Shown: piece by piece, positions 7,691 through 15,713 of the stretch | How positions within the stretch are numbered: position 1 is the stretch's first letter | Layout: every line of letters starts with the position of its first letter | Assembly: GCA_013138765.1 (NCBI GenBank) | Contig: WTCB01000028.1 | Location: 1 to 34,764 of the forward strand | Length of the DNA: 34,764 nt | Direction: 5' to 3' | From: Candidatus Nanohaloarchaea archaeon | GTDB taxonomy: Archaea > EX4484-52 > GLR71 | Notes under the pieces: model-generated | The model's input: the letters and a program-made list of their open reading frames with translations, nothing else | The model's database searches: none | Told to the model about the DNA's origin: nothing | Translations under genes and position numbers: made by a program

Positions 7691-7710
7691 GATCTAAAAT
7701 AAATTAAAAT

Positions 7711-7727
7711 AACCACTCAAAGTGGTG
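7711..7727. promoter_or_regulatory. Inverted repeat upstream of TrmB-like gene (copy 1 of shared motif)
   Basis: AAAATAACCACTCAAAGTGGT contains a perfect inverted repeat ACCACT-CAA-AGTGGT (7712-7726) centred at 7719, exactly 78 bp before the ATG at 7797. Nearly the same sequence lies exactly 78 bp before the start of the operon at 26361. Its position well upstream of the TATA box fits an activator or regulator site. Confidence 0.55.
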
Positions 7728-7744
7728 ATTTCACACATATAATG

Positions 7745-7757
7745 ACCCTTTAAGGGT
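7745..7757. promoter_or_regulatory. Perfect palindrome ACCCTT-T-AAGGGT next to promoter
   Basis: A 6+1+6 perfect inverted repeat lies directly upstream of the TATA-like GATTATATATG (about 7765-7775), abutting where TFB would contact DNA. A repressor bound here would block the promoter, possibly the TrmB-type protein itself. Confidence 0.45.
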
Positions 7758-7764
7758 TAGATAG

Positions 7765-7775
7765 ATTATATATGC
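7765..7775 (+). promoter_or_regulatory. TATA box of leaderless TrmB-like gene
   Basis: GATTATATATG lies about 25-30 bp before the ATG at 7797, and no GGTGA precedes that ATG. Transcription is expected to start at or very near the start codon. Confidence 0.5.
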
Positions 7776-7796
7776 ATCAAAAAACAATATACAACT

Positions 7797-8609
7797 ATGT
7801 ATAATTCAGATCAAGACTCAAATGAACTTGTAAATCAGTTTAAAGAATTCGGTTTCACACAATATGAGTCAAAAGCATATATAACCCTCGTAAATAAAGG
7901 TATACTTTCAGCCCCAGAACTTGCAAAAAAGAGTGAATTGCCAAAAAGTAAAATTTACGACACACTTGAAATACTTCTCAAAAAAAGAATAATAGAAGAA
8001 TATCCTGGTTCTCCAAGAAAATTCAAAGCAAGAACGCCATCCTTTGTCCTTGACGAAGTCATAACCAAAAAACAAGAACATCTAACACACATCGAATCAC
8101 AGGCAAAACAATTAAAGACAAAACTAAATGCAATGATAAACAATACAGAAAAGACATATATATCAAATAACTCAATCCTCTGGACTGTCAACGGTCGCCG
8201 GGGTTTCCACGAAAAATTTGCAGAGATGGGTTCAAGAGCAACAAAAGAGGTAAAAGTGATAACCCCTTATTTCTCAAGAAACACTATTTTAGAAAAAGCG
8301 ATAAGTTCATCAAGATCACGAGGTATAAAATTTACTGGCATAACGACAGTAAATAAAGAAAACAAAGACAGAGTAAGATACTACATGGAATATTTCAATA
8401 ATATATACAGATTCACAGGAGAAATACCAATGACATTAATCATAATTGATGACAAAGAATGTATGTACAGGATGAATTATGATGACAATGGTTTAAAAAA
8501 TTATATAGGTGTACATTCAACAAACGATGGACTCATAAAAGCATTCACACAATATTGGGACGGACTGATGACAAATTCAACACACATAGACAATACTGAT
8601 TCTTTTTAA
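7797..8609 (+). CDS. TrmB-family transcriptional regulator
   Basis: A 270-residue regulator with an N-terminal winged helix of TrmB type (FGFTQYESKAYITLVNKGILSAPELAKKSELPKSKIYDTLE, about residues 19-60). A coiled-coil linker follows (about 95-120), then a C-terminal alpha/beta sensor region (VKVITPYFS, RGIKFTGITT) resembling the phospholipase-D-like half of TrmB proteins. Characterised relatives sense sugars, but the ligand here is unknown. The gene is leaderless, with two inverted repeats in its promoter, so autoregulation is likely. A coiled-coil protein gene follows 67 bp downstream. It is paralogous in architecture to the gene at 9980-10786. Confidence 0.85.
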   Translation: MYNSDQDSNELVNQFKEFGFTQYESKAYITLVNKGILSAPELAKKSELPKSKIYDTLEILLKKRIIEEYPGSPRKFKARTPSFVLDEVITKKQEHLTHIESQAKQLKTKLNAMINNTEKTYISNNSILWTVNGRRGFHEKFAEMGSRATKEVKVITPYFSRNTILEKAISSSRSRGIKFTGITTVNKENKDRVRYYMEYFNNIYRFTGEIPMTLIIIDDKECMYRMNYDDNGLKNYIGVHSTNDGLIKAFTQYWDGLMTNSTHIDNTDSF

Positions 8610-8676
8610 AAATTATATATACTACCCGCAACAAAATTAAGAACAAGACAGATTCTTTTTATAGACAGGTGAGATT

Positions 8677-9321
8677 ATGGGATTTCTAAATAAGATAAAA
8701 ACATCCATTGGATTAAAAGCAGAACAGGATATTAAACCTGAAACAAACAATACAGATATGCCTTCACAAGATTCTAAGATAATGCAGAATTTGAACAGAG
8801 TAGATACAAAACAGGATATAGAACAACCACAAGCTATTACAGAGACTGTAAAAGGTAGTACAATAACAGACAATACAATAGAACAATCATCCAAAATACA
8901 AAATAGAATTGATGATACTGATAATATAGACAATAAACCCCAAGAAATGCCAAATTTAGACAGCCCAATAGAACCGACTCCAACAGATACGCCTATGGAC
9001 CTTGCTGATTCAGTTGAAAAATTAAAAAATATAAAAGATGAGAAAGAAAATATATCAGACCAGCTTGAAAAACTTACTGCAGAAATTGACAGCATAATAA
9101 CTAATCTGGAAAAAGAATTCAAAAATGATAAAGACACAGACAATGAAGATAATAAAGATGAAAAAAATAGACCGAGCAAAAAAGCTGATGAAAAAAAAGA
9201 GAAAAAGACAGCTAAACCTGAAATTAAAAAAGCCATAGAAGAAGAAAAGGAAGTCAGCGAAAAAGAACTTGAAGAATTTCTTTCAAAAGAAAAAATAAAA
9301 GAGATACCAAAAAGCAAATAA
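8677..9321 (+). CDS. Acidic coiled-coil protein with N-terminal amphipathic helix
   Basis: Unrecognised 214-residue, low-complexity, highly charged protein. The N-terminus (MGFLNKIKTSIGLK) is a likely amphipathic membrane-binding helix. Residues ~18-105 are polar and probably disordered, ~105-150 form a coiled coil (LADSVEKLKNIKDEKENISDQLEKL), and the Lys/Glu-rich tail runs to the end. It has a good GGTGA 5 nt before ATG. Its architecture parallels the protein at 31026-31721: amphipathic start, disordered middle, coiled coil. It may act as a membrane-peripheral scaffold, but that is inference. The large minus-strand ORF overlapping it is a serine-rich shadow. Confidence 0.7.
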   Translation: MGFLNKIKTSIGLKAEQDIKPETNNTDMPSQDSKIMQNLNRVDTKQDIEQPQAITETVKGSTITDNTIEQSSKIQNRIDDTDNIDNKPQEMPNLDSPIEPTPTDTPMDLADSVEKLKNIKDEKENISDQLEKLTAEIDSIITNLEKEFKNDKDTDNEDNKDEKNRPSKKADEKKEKKTAKPEIKKAIEEEKEVSEKELEEFLSKEKIKEIPKSK

Positions 9322-9404
9322 AAAAAAGATCATACCAAAAAAACACCCAATATATAGGTATAAAGATATAAACTTTACTGATAACTATAACTATATTGAT
9401 TTTT

Positions 9405-9935
9405 ATGGATTCTGAAATACTTGAAAAAATGATCGAGGAAAGAGAAAAAGGCAAGAACTTTTCTGAACTTTCTAAAAAATATGAAGTACCAAGATCTGAA
9501 ATCATAAAAAATCTGAAAAAAAAGATGGGCGACAAATTGTACTCATTAGACATAGATTATAACACAGATAACGGTGAAAAGATACAGAAGATAATGCATG
9601 ACCGAATTCTTGAATTGTTAGCTGAATACCATCCCGATGCAGAGATACCATCCACTGCACAAAAATTTGTAAAGATCCATGACGACAATATTGATTGCTG
9701 TATAGGTCTTGACATAAAAGCCACATATTATGACACAGTTGTACAATCCGCATGGAAATACAAAAAATATCACGAAAAGGTAGGTCAATTATACATATTC
9801 TTGATTTCTAGAAGATTGACAAAAGAAAAATTTGATAAGCTAATAAAAGATAAACCAGATAACGTCACCATAATCCCATATACAGACATAGAAGCAATAG
9901 AGACTATCAGAAAAAAACTTATGGCAAAAAAATAA
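9405..9935 (+). CDS. Small HTH protein with possible nuclease-like fold
   Basis: No family assigned with confidence. Residues ~1-45 look like a helix-turn-helix (NFSELSKKYEVPRSEIIKNLKKK). The rest (to 176) is alpha/beta, with HDRILELLAEYHP, GLDIKATYYDTVVQSAWKYKKYH and QLYIFLISRRLTKEKFDKL. The LDIK element followed by a helix with Q-A-KY and a buried strand resembles the D-x-K half of a PD-(D/E)xK fold, but the first acidic motif is not obvious. The track starts at TTG 9396; ATG 9405 is preferred, with GATATAAAC about 35 bp upstream. It converges on the TrmB gene at 9980. Confidence 0.65.
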   Translation: MDSEILEKMIEEREKGKNFSELSKKYEVPRSEIIKNLKKKMGDKLYSLDIDYNTDNGEKIQKIMHDRILELLAEYHPDAEIPSTAQKFVKIHDDNIDCCIGLDIKATYYDTVVQSAWKYKKYHEKVGQLYIFLISRRLTKEKFDKLIKDKPDNVTIIPYTDIEAIETIRKKLMAKK

Positions 9936-9941
9936 AAAAAA

Positions 9942-9957
9942 TCTTTTCTTTTTTAAC
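9942..9957. terminator. Shared oligo-T region between convergent genes
   Basis: The 44 bp between the convergent stops at 9935 and 9980 hold a T-rich run (TCTTTTCTTTTTTAAC) for the plus strand and A-rich bases (AAAAAAA, T on the minus strand) for the other. It probably ends both transcripts. Confidence 0.5.
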
Positions 9958-9979
9958 TTACAATTTATCAGTTTTAAGA

Positions 9980-10786
9980 TCAGATCTGTTTCCAGATAAG
10001 CTCAAATACAGACGTTGCAAAATCTTTACTGAAATGACTGCTGACAGTCCAAAAACCAGTCTGCTGGCTTTCATGAACATTTAAATCATCAGTCAGACTA
10101 AAAAGAAGTTCATTTTCATCAGAGATTATCATTTTACCGACAGGAACATCAGTCTTTAAATTGTTAAGATCTTTAATTTCAGCAATTTTTTTCAGAGATT
10201 CCATATCATCAATATTCTTATCTGAAAATGGTGCAATTATCCGTACATTTATACCTCTGCTTTTTGCTTTTGAAAGTACTGACGAATTGCTTTTCCATAA
10301 TCTGCTGATACCCTCTTCAGTTGTAATTATAGACAGACTGAATTTAGAACTCTTTATAAGATTATTAAACTGCATAGTTATGGCATGATTTCCTTTAAAT
10401 GAACCCGAAATATCAGATGGATCAATAACAGAAACACCATTTGAATAAAGACCGCTTAATTCAGAAAGGGCCTTGCTTTCAGAAAAATGTTCAACACGCT
10501 TTAAATTTAATGAATATTTATCTTCAATTATGTACCGTGTCTTATCTATAGCAACAGAAGGCTCAATTGCAACATATTTTATCGGTTTTGAATGCTGGAC
10601 CACAGCAAAACCTTTATCAGAAAGACTTTCTAAAACATCATAAGTTCTTGATCTTGGAACACCTGCAAGTTCTGCAAGCTCACCGGCAGTACCGACACTC
10701 TTAGCGAGTAATGCAACATAAATTTTTCGCTCATAAAGATTGAGTCCAATTGTTTTCAACGCATCTGATGTTTTTTGACTTATCAT
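9980..10786 (-). CDS. TrmB-family transcriptional regulator (second)
   Basis: A 268-residue TrmB-like protein. The winged helix spans about residues 8-60 (IGLNLYERKIYVALLAKSVGTAGELAELAGVPRSRTYDVLESLSDKGF), with the serine/arginine-rich recognition helix typical of the family. A C-terminal alpha/beta domain follows (FSLSIITTEEGISRLW, GINVRIIAPF) and ends near FWTVSSHFSKDFATSVFELIWKQ. Ligand and targets are unknown. A GGTGA precedes the ATG, so unlike its paralogue at 7797 it is leadered. It could regulate itself or the slipin gene just upstream, which runs in the same direction. Confidence 0.85.
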   Translation of the reverse strand: MISQKTSDALKTIGLNLYERKIYVALLAKSVGTAGELAELAGVPRSRTYDVLESLSDKGFAVVQHSKPIKYVAIEPSVAIDKTRYIIEDKYSLNLKRVEHFSESKALSELSGLYSNGVSVIDPSDISGSFKGNHAITMQFNNLIKSSKFSLSIITTEEGISRLWKSNSSVLSKAKSRGINVRIIAPFSDKNIDDMESLKKIAEIKDLNNLKTDVPVGKMIISDENELLFSLTDDLNVHESQQTGFWTVSSHFSKDFATSVFELIWKQI

Positions 10787-10935
10787 AAATATTCACCGGT
10801 ACTTTTTCCTGTAAAGAATTATAATAAAGATTAGCTTTATAAATGTTTTGTTTATTTGTCACATTTAAGGAGTTAAATAACATAACCTCTGATAAGTACA
10901 AAAACACAAAAAAGAAAATAAAAAAATAAACGATA

Positions 10936-11679
10936 TTACTTTTTCTTAGAAGAACCATACGATTCTAATATTTCTAAAGGCAGACCCAAGACCACAGTAT
11001 TGCTCTGATCAGATGATATATCATTCAGAGTCTGAAGTGTTCTCAGATGAAGTGCACCTTTAGCTCCCGAAAGAGTCTTTGCGGCCTTTGCAAGATTAGT
11101 AGATGCAATTGTCTCACCCTCAGCTTTGATTATAACTGCCCTTTTCTCTCTTTCAGCTTCAGCCTCTTTGGCCATCATCCTTTTCATCTCATTAGGAAGC
11201 AAGATATCTTTAAGCTCAACACTGTTTACTTTTATGCCCCACGGATCAGACGCCTTATCGACAATCTCTTTTATCCTTGACGACACAGCTTCCCTGTTTG
11301 AAAGAAGCTTATCTAATGTTGTTTCCCCGACAATGTCACGCATAGTGGTCTGTGCAACCTGACTCATTGCATAGCTGAAATTTTCAACTTCAAGTATTAC
11401 GCTCTTAGCATCGGCAATCTTATAATAAAGTACAGCATTTACATTTACAGACACATTTTCCCGTGTCATTGCATCCTGACTGGGTACATCAACAGCTTTG
11501 ACCCGCATATCAACTTTTTGCATAGTATCAATTATAGGTATTATATACCTTAATCCGGGTTCAACAATACCACCATACTTCCCAAGCCGGAATCGTACTC
11601 CGCGCTCGTATTCATTCATGACCCTGAATCCTGTCATAAGAAAGACAAGAACAGGCACCAGTATAAACAATTCCACCAT
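10936..11679 (-). CDS. Slipin / stomatin-like SPFH membrane protein
   Basis: A 247-residue SPFH-domain protein. One N-terminal membrane helix (VELFILVPVLVFLMTGF) is followed by the family core NEYERGVRFRLGKYGGIVEPGL, VPSQDAMTRENVSVNVNAVLYYKI, and LSNREAVSSRIKEIVDKASDPWGIKVNSVELKDI, then an alanine/glutamate-rich coiled coil. Such proteins oligomerise on membranes and often pair with an NfeD-type protease, which is absent here. The track starts at GTG 11688, but that GTG lies in the Shine-Dalgarno GGGTGA; ATG 11679, five bases later, is preferred. Confidence 0.92.
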   Translation of the reverse strand: MVELFILVPVLVFLMTGFRVMNEYERGVRFRLGKYGGIVEPGLRYIIPIIDTMQKVDMRVKAVDVPSQDAMTRENVSVNVNAVLYYKIADAKSVILEVENFSYAMSQVAQTTMRDIVGETTLDKLLSNREAVSSRIKEIVDKASDPWGIKVNSVELKDILLPNEMKRMMAKEAEAEREKRAVIIKAEGETIASTNLAKAAKTLSGAKGALHLRTLQTLNDISSDQSNTVVLGLPLEILESYGSSKKK

Positions 11680-11772
11680 ATCATTCACCCATAGTTTATA
11701 TTAATCTTAATTAATCTTATTTTTTAATTAATTTTATGTATATTTATATTATATTTGAATTTACTCATATTT

Positions 11773-11850
11773 ATACTTAAGAATACTTAAGAATTTTTGA
11801 AAACAAACAATAGAAAACTATATAAACTCAGAGATACAAAATACTTAAGT
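11773..11850. repeat. Three copies of ATACTTAAG(A/T) upstream of the slipin gene
   Basis: Two tandem 10-bp copies (11773-11782, 11783-11792) and a third at 11841-11850 share the palindromic core CTTAAG. They lie about 95-170 bp before the slipin start and could be binding sites for a regulator. They are too few and short to call CRISPR-like. Confidence 0.4.
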
Positions 11851-11884
11851 CCTAATTAACTTAAACATAGTTATTTACTATTAA

Positions 11885-11946
11885 AACCCCTTAGGACAGA
11901 TACCCTGGATTAGGTGGGGGGATGCGAAAGCTTCCACCCAACCACT
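11885..11946 (+). ncRNA. Candidate structured RNA in a GC-rich island
   Basis: In a 286-bp AT-rich gap lies a GC-rich island ending in a strong hairpin. GGATGC-GAAA-GCTTCC has a GAAA tetraloop and one U-U mismatch, and is extended by GGTGGGG against ACCCAACC, followed by TTTT. A TATA-like CTATATAAAC sits at 11818-11827 on the plus strand. GC-rich islands in AT-rich archaeal genomes often mark structural RNAs. I cannot match it to tRNA, SRP RNA, RNase P or a clear box C/D or H/ACA RNA. The strand is uncertain; on the minus strand it could be the 3' end of the 474-aa gene's transcript. Confidence 0.4.
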
Positions 11947-11974
11947 TTTCTTATAATAATTTATAACTAATTTA

Positions 11975-13399
11975 TCAATCAGAAGATTTACCAAATAAAT
12001 ATTTTATCTCATTCTGTCTAACTTTTTCAACAGTATTTATAGGAACAGCTTTTAGATTCTCTTCTAAACTTGTAAGTATATGAGACAAAAAATCAAACAC
12101 ACGACTTTCTAAATCATCATCTGCTCTTTCAAAGAAAGTACGATTCTCTTTTAATGTCATATCAACAAATTTACCTTTACTGTATTCTTCTTCAGGAAGC
12201 CTATACATAACCGCCACCGTTTGACCACCCACAACTTGTGCCCGAATCACACCCTGATGCATTTTACCAGTTTTAAACGATTCTACAGGCATAGTATCAA
12301 CAAATTCCTGAAGAATATAAGACCCCATCTCAACAAAAGGATATACCCTCCGTCCATAAGAATTTATCCAAGGCCAATCAAATGCACCATTTACTAAATC
12401 ATTTTTTGAAAAATTAAAGCCAGATTCATTTGCAAGCCATATTCTATTTCGAACACTCTCAAGTTGTGGATAAATATCTTTTTCAATTTCAATCATATCA
12501 TCCAATACATCCTTATTCAAAAAAGAGACATCAGTCCCATAATGAGTACACATTGGTTTTTTTACTGCAAGAAGATCAACATCATTTTCTGATAAAGAAC
12601 ACACAAATTGTTCAATTTCGTTATAAGAACTTAAACCCATACCTAAATATATTTCATTTAAGAAAATATCATCAAGATTAATATCATTACAAAAATATTT
12701 AATCAAAAGTCTCGGTGTCCATTTCGGAACAGTGACACCCAAAGATGCAGAGATTGTTTGAGTATTTATAATTTCAAATGAATCCTTATCATTTCCATTA
12801 TAACTATAAGCCAACATCTTAGGATGAAAATATAAATTATCCCCCCAATTAACAAAAAGTCCAATTTTTGCCCGAGGAATTATCTTACAATCATATCGCA
12901 TATCTTTAAAATTAAACTCTTGAAAATACATATTATCATTATCAAATTTTAAAGCCCGTCCAATATGAAAATCATCAGCCACACCATTTTGTCTTGCCGA
13001 TTTTTTTAAATAATTCACATCATTCATAATTTCAGTAGAATTACCGGTTTTATTAAAATCTTCAATCTTTTTTTGTTTATCTTTATCAGATTCAATTCGT
13101 TCAGATATCCAATCAAGATGTGAAAAACCAAAAGGAATAGATTCATAAAACTGTTTTAAAGAACGAGGCAATATATGATTATTAGATGATTTAATATCCA
13201 TAGAATAAATTATCTTATCACCATTTTGACGCATACCTTTCAAAATATCAACATATTTATAAATCCGCGAAAATCGAGGTGAATATTTTGCGCGTTCACT
13301 AAAACTTACACCATCAGTAAGCCCATGAATCTCAATAATCTTAAATTGACCACATTTAGTCTCAACAAGATCAATCCCATAATAATTTTTAAAGACCAT
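11975..13399 (-). CDS. Unrecognised 474-aa protein with ATP-grasp-like motifs
   Basis: No confident family. The second half has ATP-grasp-like pieces in order: LLAVKKPMCTHYGTDVSFL (about 280-298, resembling a nucleotide-binding K-P-G-V segment), YILQEFVDT (about 368) and GVIRAQVVGGQTVAVMYRLPEE. The piece normally found after these, the metal-binding D...E.N segment, appears instead near the N-terminus (YYGIDLVETKCGQFKIIEIHG), so the domain may be permuted or duplicated. It shares a perfectly palindromic TATA box with the divergent gene at 13454 and is leaderless. Base composition is more AT-rich than the core genes. Confidence 0.65.
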   Translation of the reverse strand: MVFKNYYGIDLVETKCGQFKIIEIHGLTDGVSFSERAKYSPRFSRIYKYVDILKGMRQNGDKIIYSMDIKSSNNHILPRSLKQFYESIPFGFSHLDWISERIESDKDKQKKIEDFNKTGNSTEIMNDVNYLKKSARQNGVADDFHIGRALKFDNDNMYFQEFNFKDMRYDCKIIPRAKIGLFVNWGDNLYFHPKMLAYSYNGNDKDSFEIINTQTISASLGVTVPKWTPRLLIKYFCNDINLDDIFLNEIYLGMGLSSYNEIEQFVCSLSENDVDLLAVKKPMCTHYGTDVSFLNKDVLDDMIEIEKDIYPQLESVRNRIWLANESGFNFSKNDLVNGAFDWPWINSYGRRVYPFVEMGSYILQEFVDTMPVESFKTGKMHQGVIRAQVVGGQTVAVMYRLPEEEYSKGKFVDMTLKENRTFFERADDDLESRVFDFLSHILTSLEENLKAVPINTVEKVRQNEIKYLFGKSSD

Positions 13400-13422
13400 A
13401 TATTAACCATTGACGAGTAAAC

Positions 13423-13432
13423 ATTTATAAAT
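13423..13432. promoter_or_regulatory. Palindromic TATA box serving a divergent gene pair
   Basis: ATTTATAAAT is a perfect palindrome in the 54-bp gap between divergent starts. Its centre lies ~27 bp before the plus ATG (13454) and ~28 bp before the minus ATG (13399), the canonical spacing for leaderless archaeal transcription in both directions. A single TBP site could feed both genes. Confidence 0.6.
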
Positions 13433-13453
13433 ATTAAAATATGATACAATAAT

Positions 13454-14083
13454 ATGCTCACAATTGAAAAATTTGAAGAAAATTTTAATTCTGTATGTTA
13501 CCAACAGATATTAGAGATTTTAGAATCTAAAGCAAACTTAGCAAAACTAGAACAAGATAAATCTGAAAATAAACACAAAGATGAACCCAATCGCTATCGT
13601 GATGAACACCTTATCAGAAAAAATGTTAGCATAGACATATTTGTTGCATACATCTTAAAAGATATTGAAAACGAAGAACAGATCCGAGAAGCTGCAACAT
13701 ACCTATATCATGTAACAGAAAAGATAATGGCAGATTTTAAAAATTCTGAATTTTATGAAAAATTCAGTGAACAATATGGAATCAACATAGGATTAAATGC
13801 AATTTATGCAAACACAGACATAATAGATACATATTATGACACATTCACAGAGGATTTAAGACTTGACTTCATTGATGGCTGGAAAGACAATCCAGATTCA
13901 ATATATAGAGAATTTTTAGCTCAAACAGCAGATAATAATCTTGTGTTCATCATAAGACCTGAAGATGGAGACATAACAATATCCATACCAACAAAAGACA
14001 CATATATAGACTGGCACGGAAATGTATATGTTGATGGACACCCAGAACTCCTAATTAAACAAAATCAAATAAAAACACAATAG
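13454..14083 (+). CDS. Unrecognised 209-aa protein, divergent partner
   Basis: I do not recognise this soluble 209-residue protein. It is largely helical to about residue 150 (QILEILESKANLAKLEQDK, EQIREAATYLYHVTEKIMADF) and ends in a beta-rich segment (NLVFIIRPEDGDITISIPTK, NVYVDGHPEL). No membrane helices or metal-binding cysteines are seen. It is transcribed divergently from the 474-aa gene from a shared TATA box, which suggests coordinated expression and perhaps joint function. It is separated from the proteasome gene by 147 bp. Confidence 0.65.
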   Translation: MLTIEKFEENFNSVCYQQILEILESKANLAKLEQDKSENKHKDEPNRYRDEHLIRKNVSIDIFVAYILKDIENEEQIREAATYLYHVTEKIMADFKNSEFYEKFSEQYGINIGLNAIYANTDIIDTYYDTFTEDLRLDFIDGWKDNPDSIYREFLAQTADNNLVFIIRPEDGDITISIPTKDTYIDWHGNVYVDGHPELLIKQNQIKTQ

Positions 14084-14230
14084 TAAAATATATAAAGACT
14101 TATTCTGTATTATATGACGTATAAGAAGAAAAAATGATGTTATTTTTCTTGAAAAAGACAATATAAGATATATATATTGCACACATAAAATATTAATCAG
14201 TAATATAATTGTATAATCATCGGTGATATA

Positions 14231-14926
14231 ATGGATATGATGCCAGAACACATGGGTTACGACAGAACAATTGTTGTATTTTCTCCTGACGGAAGACTTT
14301 TCCAGGTAGAATACGCAAGAGAAGCAGTTAAAAAAGGCGCAACAGCATTTGGCCTAATATTTAATGAAGGCATAATTCTTTGTGCACAGAAAAAGGTTTC
14401 AAAACTTGTAAAATTCGCAGACAAAATATTCCAGATTGATGACCATATAGGTCTTGTAGCAACAGGGATTGTTGCAGACGCAAGGGCAATGGTTGATGTA
14501 TCAAGAGTAAAAGCGCAACAGCACAAGATGGTTTACGACACGAGCATCTCAACCGCAAGCATTGCAAAATACCTTGCAGACAGACAGCAGCTTTACACAC
14601 AGCATGCAGGAGTAAGACCTTACGGTGTTTCAATGCTGATCGGCGGAATTAATGATGAGCCAGCACTTTATGAAACAGACCCAAGCGGCATACTTATAGA
14701 ATGTCTTGCAAAAGCAGTAGGTCAAAAAGCAGACAAGATAAACAAATTTTTCGAAGAAAAATACGATAAAAAGATGAATGAGAAAGAAGCAGTCCAATTT
14801 TCAATAGATGCCCTTAAAAAACAGGGAAAGATTAAAATTGAAGGTATAAACCTTGTTGTTATAAAGAAAGATAAATACACAAAACATGACAAGGATTCAT
14901 TAAAGAGACAAGGTATAAAATTATGA
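14231..14926 (+). CDS. psmA: Proteasome subunit alpha
   Basis: A 231-residue alpha-type 20S proteasome subunit. It carries the GYDRTIVVFSPDGRLFQVEYAREAVKKG N-terminal signature, including the gate-forming YDR, plus the family segments GATAFGL, VATGIVADARAMVD and RPYGVSMLIGG. Alpha subunits form the outer rings and gate, and dock regulators such as PAN. GGTGA precedes the ATG. It overlaps SBDS by 4 bp (ATGA), beginning the well-known archaeal proteasome-exosome superoperon. No beta subunit is in the window. Confidence 0.96.
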   Translation: MDMMPEHMGYDRTIVVFSPDGRLFQVEYAREAVKKGATAFGLIFNEGIILCAQKKVSKLVKFADKIFQIDDHIGLVATGIVADARAMVDVSRVKAQQHKMVYDTSISTASIAKYLADRQQLYTQHAGVRPYGVSMLIGGINDEPALYETDPSGILIECLAKAVGQKADKINKFFEEKYDKKMNEKEAVQFSIDALKKQGKIKIEGINLVVIKKDKYTKHDKDSLKRQGIKL

Positions 14927-15654
14927 GTGTAGACCATATCATCGCAAAGATATCATTTCATGGCAAAGATTTCGAAATAATCGTTGATTCAGAGAAGATA
15001 AAAGATTATAAATCCGGAAAAATATCAGACATAAATGATATCTTAATTGTCGATGGAATTTTCAGAAATTTAAGAAAAGTAAAAAGCTTAGACAAAGGTA
15101 TGCTTTTCAAAGATAATAAGACAGTGTTGCGTATAGAAGATACAGAACTTAACACAGTCTTTAACACCACAGACCTTACAGCCATTGCAAAAAAAATAAT
15201 CACTGATGGTGAAATACAATACACAACAGAACAACGAAAAGAATTTCTTGAACGAAAACAAAGATCAGTCATAAACATCATTGCAAACCAGAGCATTGAC
15301 CCAAGAACAGGTGCCCCGCACACAGCAGCAAGAATTGAATCTGCAATGAAACAGGTACGAGTATCAGTAGACATACACAGATCTGCCGAGTCGCAAGTTC
15401 AAGATATAATAAGATCAATAACATCGATACTCCCAATAAAATTAGAATTCAAAGAAATTGAAATAAAGACCCCAATCAAATATGCAGGACATCTAAAAAA
15501 GATAATGCTTGATTTCGGACAGGTAAAAAACGAAAATTGGCTGGGTAACAATTACATTGCAATGATATCTATTGGTGCAGGACAAGTTGATACATTTCTT
15601 GGAAAAGTAAATGGTCTGACACATGGTGAGACCATCTGCAGAATAATAAACTAA
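14923..15654 (+). CDS. sdo1: Ribosome maturation protein SBDS homologue
   Basis: A 243-residue SBDS protein, which together with the EF-2-like GTPase helps mature the large ribosomal subunit by removing the anti-association factor aIF6 (known for the family). Domain I includes VDSEKIKDYKSGK and DGIFRNLRKVKSLDKG; domain II is helical with ITDGEIQYTTEQRKEFLE and NIIANQSIDPRTGAPHT; domain III is ferredoxin-like. Its ATG overlaps the proteasome alpha stop, so translation is coupled. Confidence 0.94.
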   Translation: MSVDHIIAKISFHGKDFEIIVDSEKIKDYKSGKISDINDILIVDGIFRNLRKVKSLDKGMLFKDNKTVLRIEDTELNTVFNTTDLTAIAKKIITDGEIQYTTEQRKEFLERKQRSVINIIANQSIDPRTGAPHTAARIESAMKQVRVSVDIHRSAESQVQDIIRSITSILPIKLEFKEIEIKTPIKYAGHLKKIMLDFGQVKNENWLGNNYIAMISIGAGQVDTFLGKVNGLTHGETICRIIN

Positions 15655-15713
15655 AATAATAATAATAACAACAATATAAACTAAAAAATAGTTCATAATT
15701 AGAGGTGAAATAA

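Noticed and set aside
8637-9317. Large minus-strand ORF (226 aa) opposite the coiled-coil gene
   Set aside because: Serine/phenylalanine-rich translation typical of the antisense of a Lys/Glu-rich gene; no promoter or Shine-Dalgarno, and the plus gene has a good GGTGA.
11773-11850. CRISPR-like repeat array
   Set aside because: Only three 10-bp copies, no regular ~30-bp spacers, and no cas genes.
11885-11946. tRNA gene
   Set aside because: No T-arm GGTTCGA-like sequence, anticodon arm or 7-bp acceptor pairing could be built.
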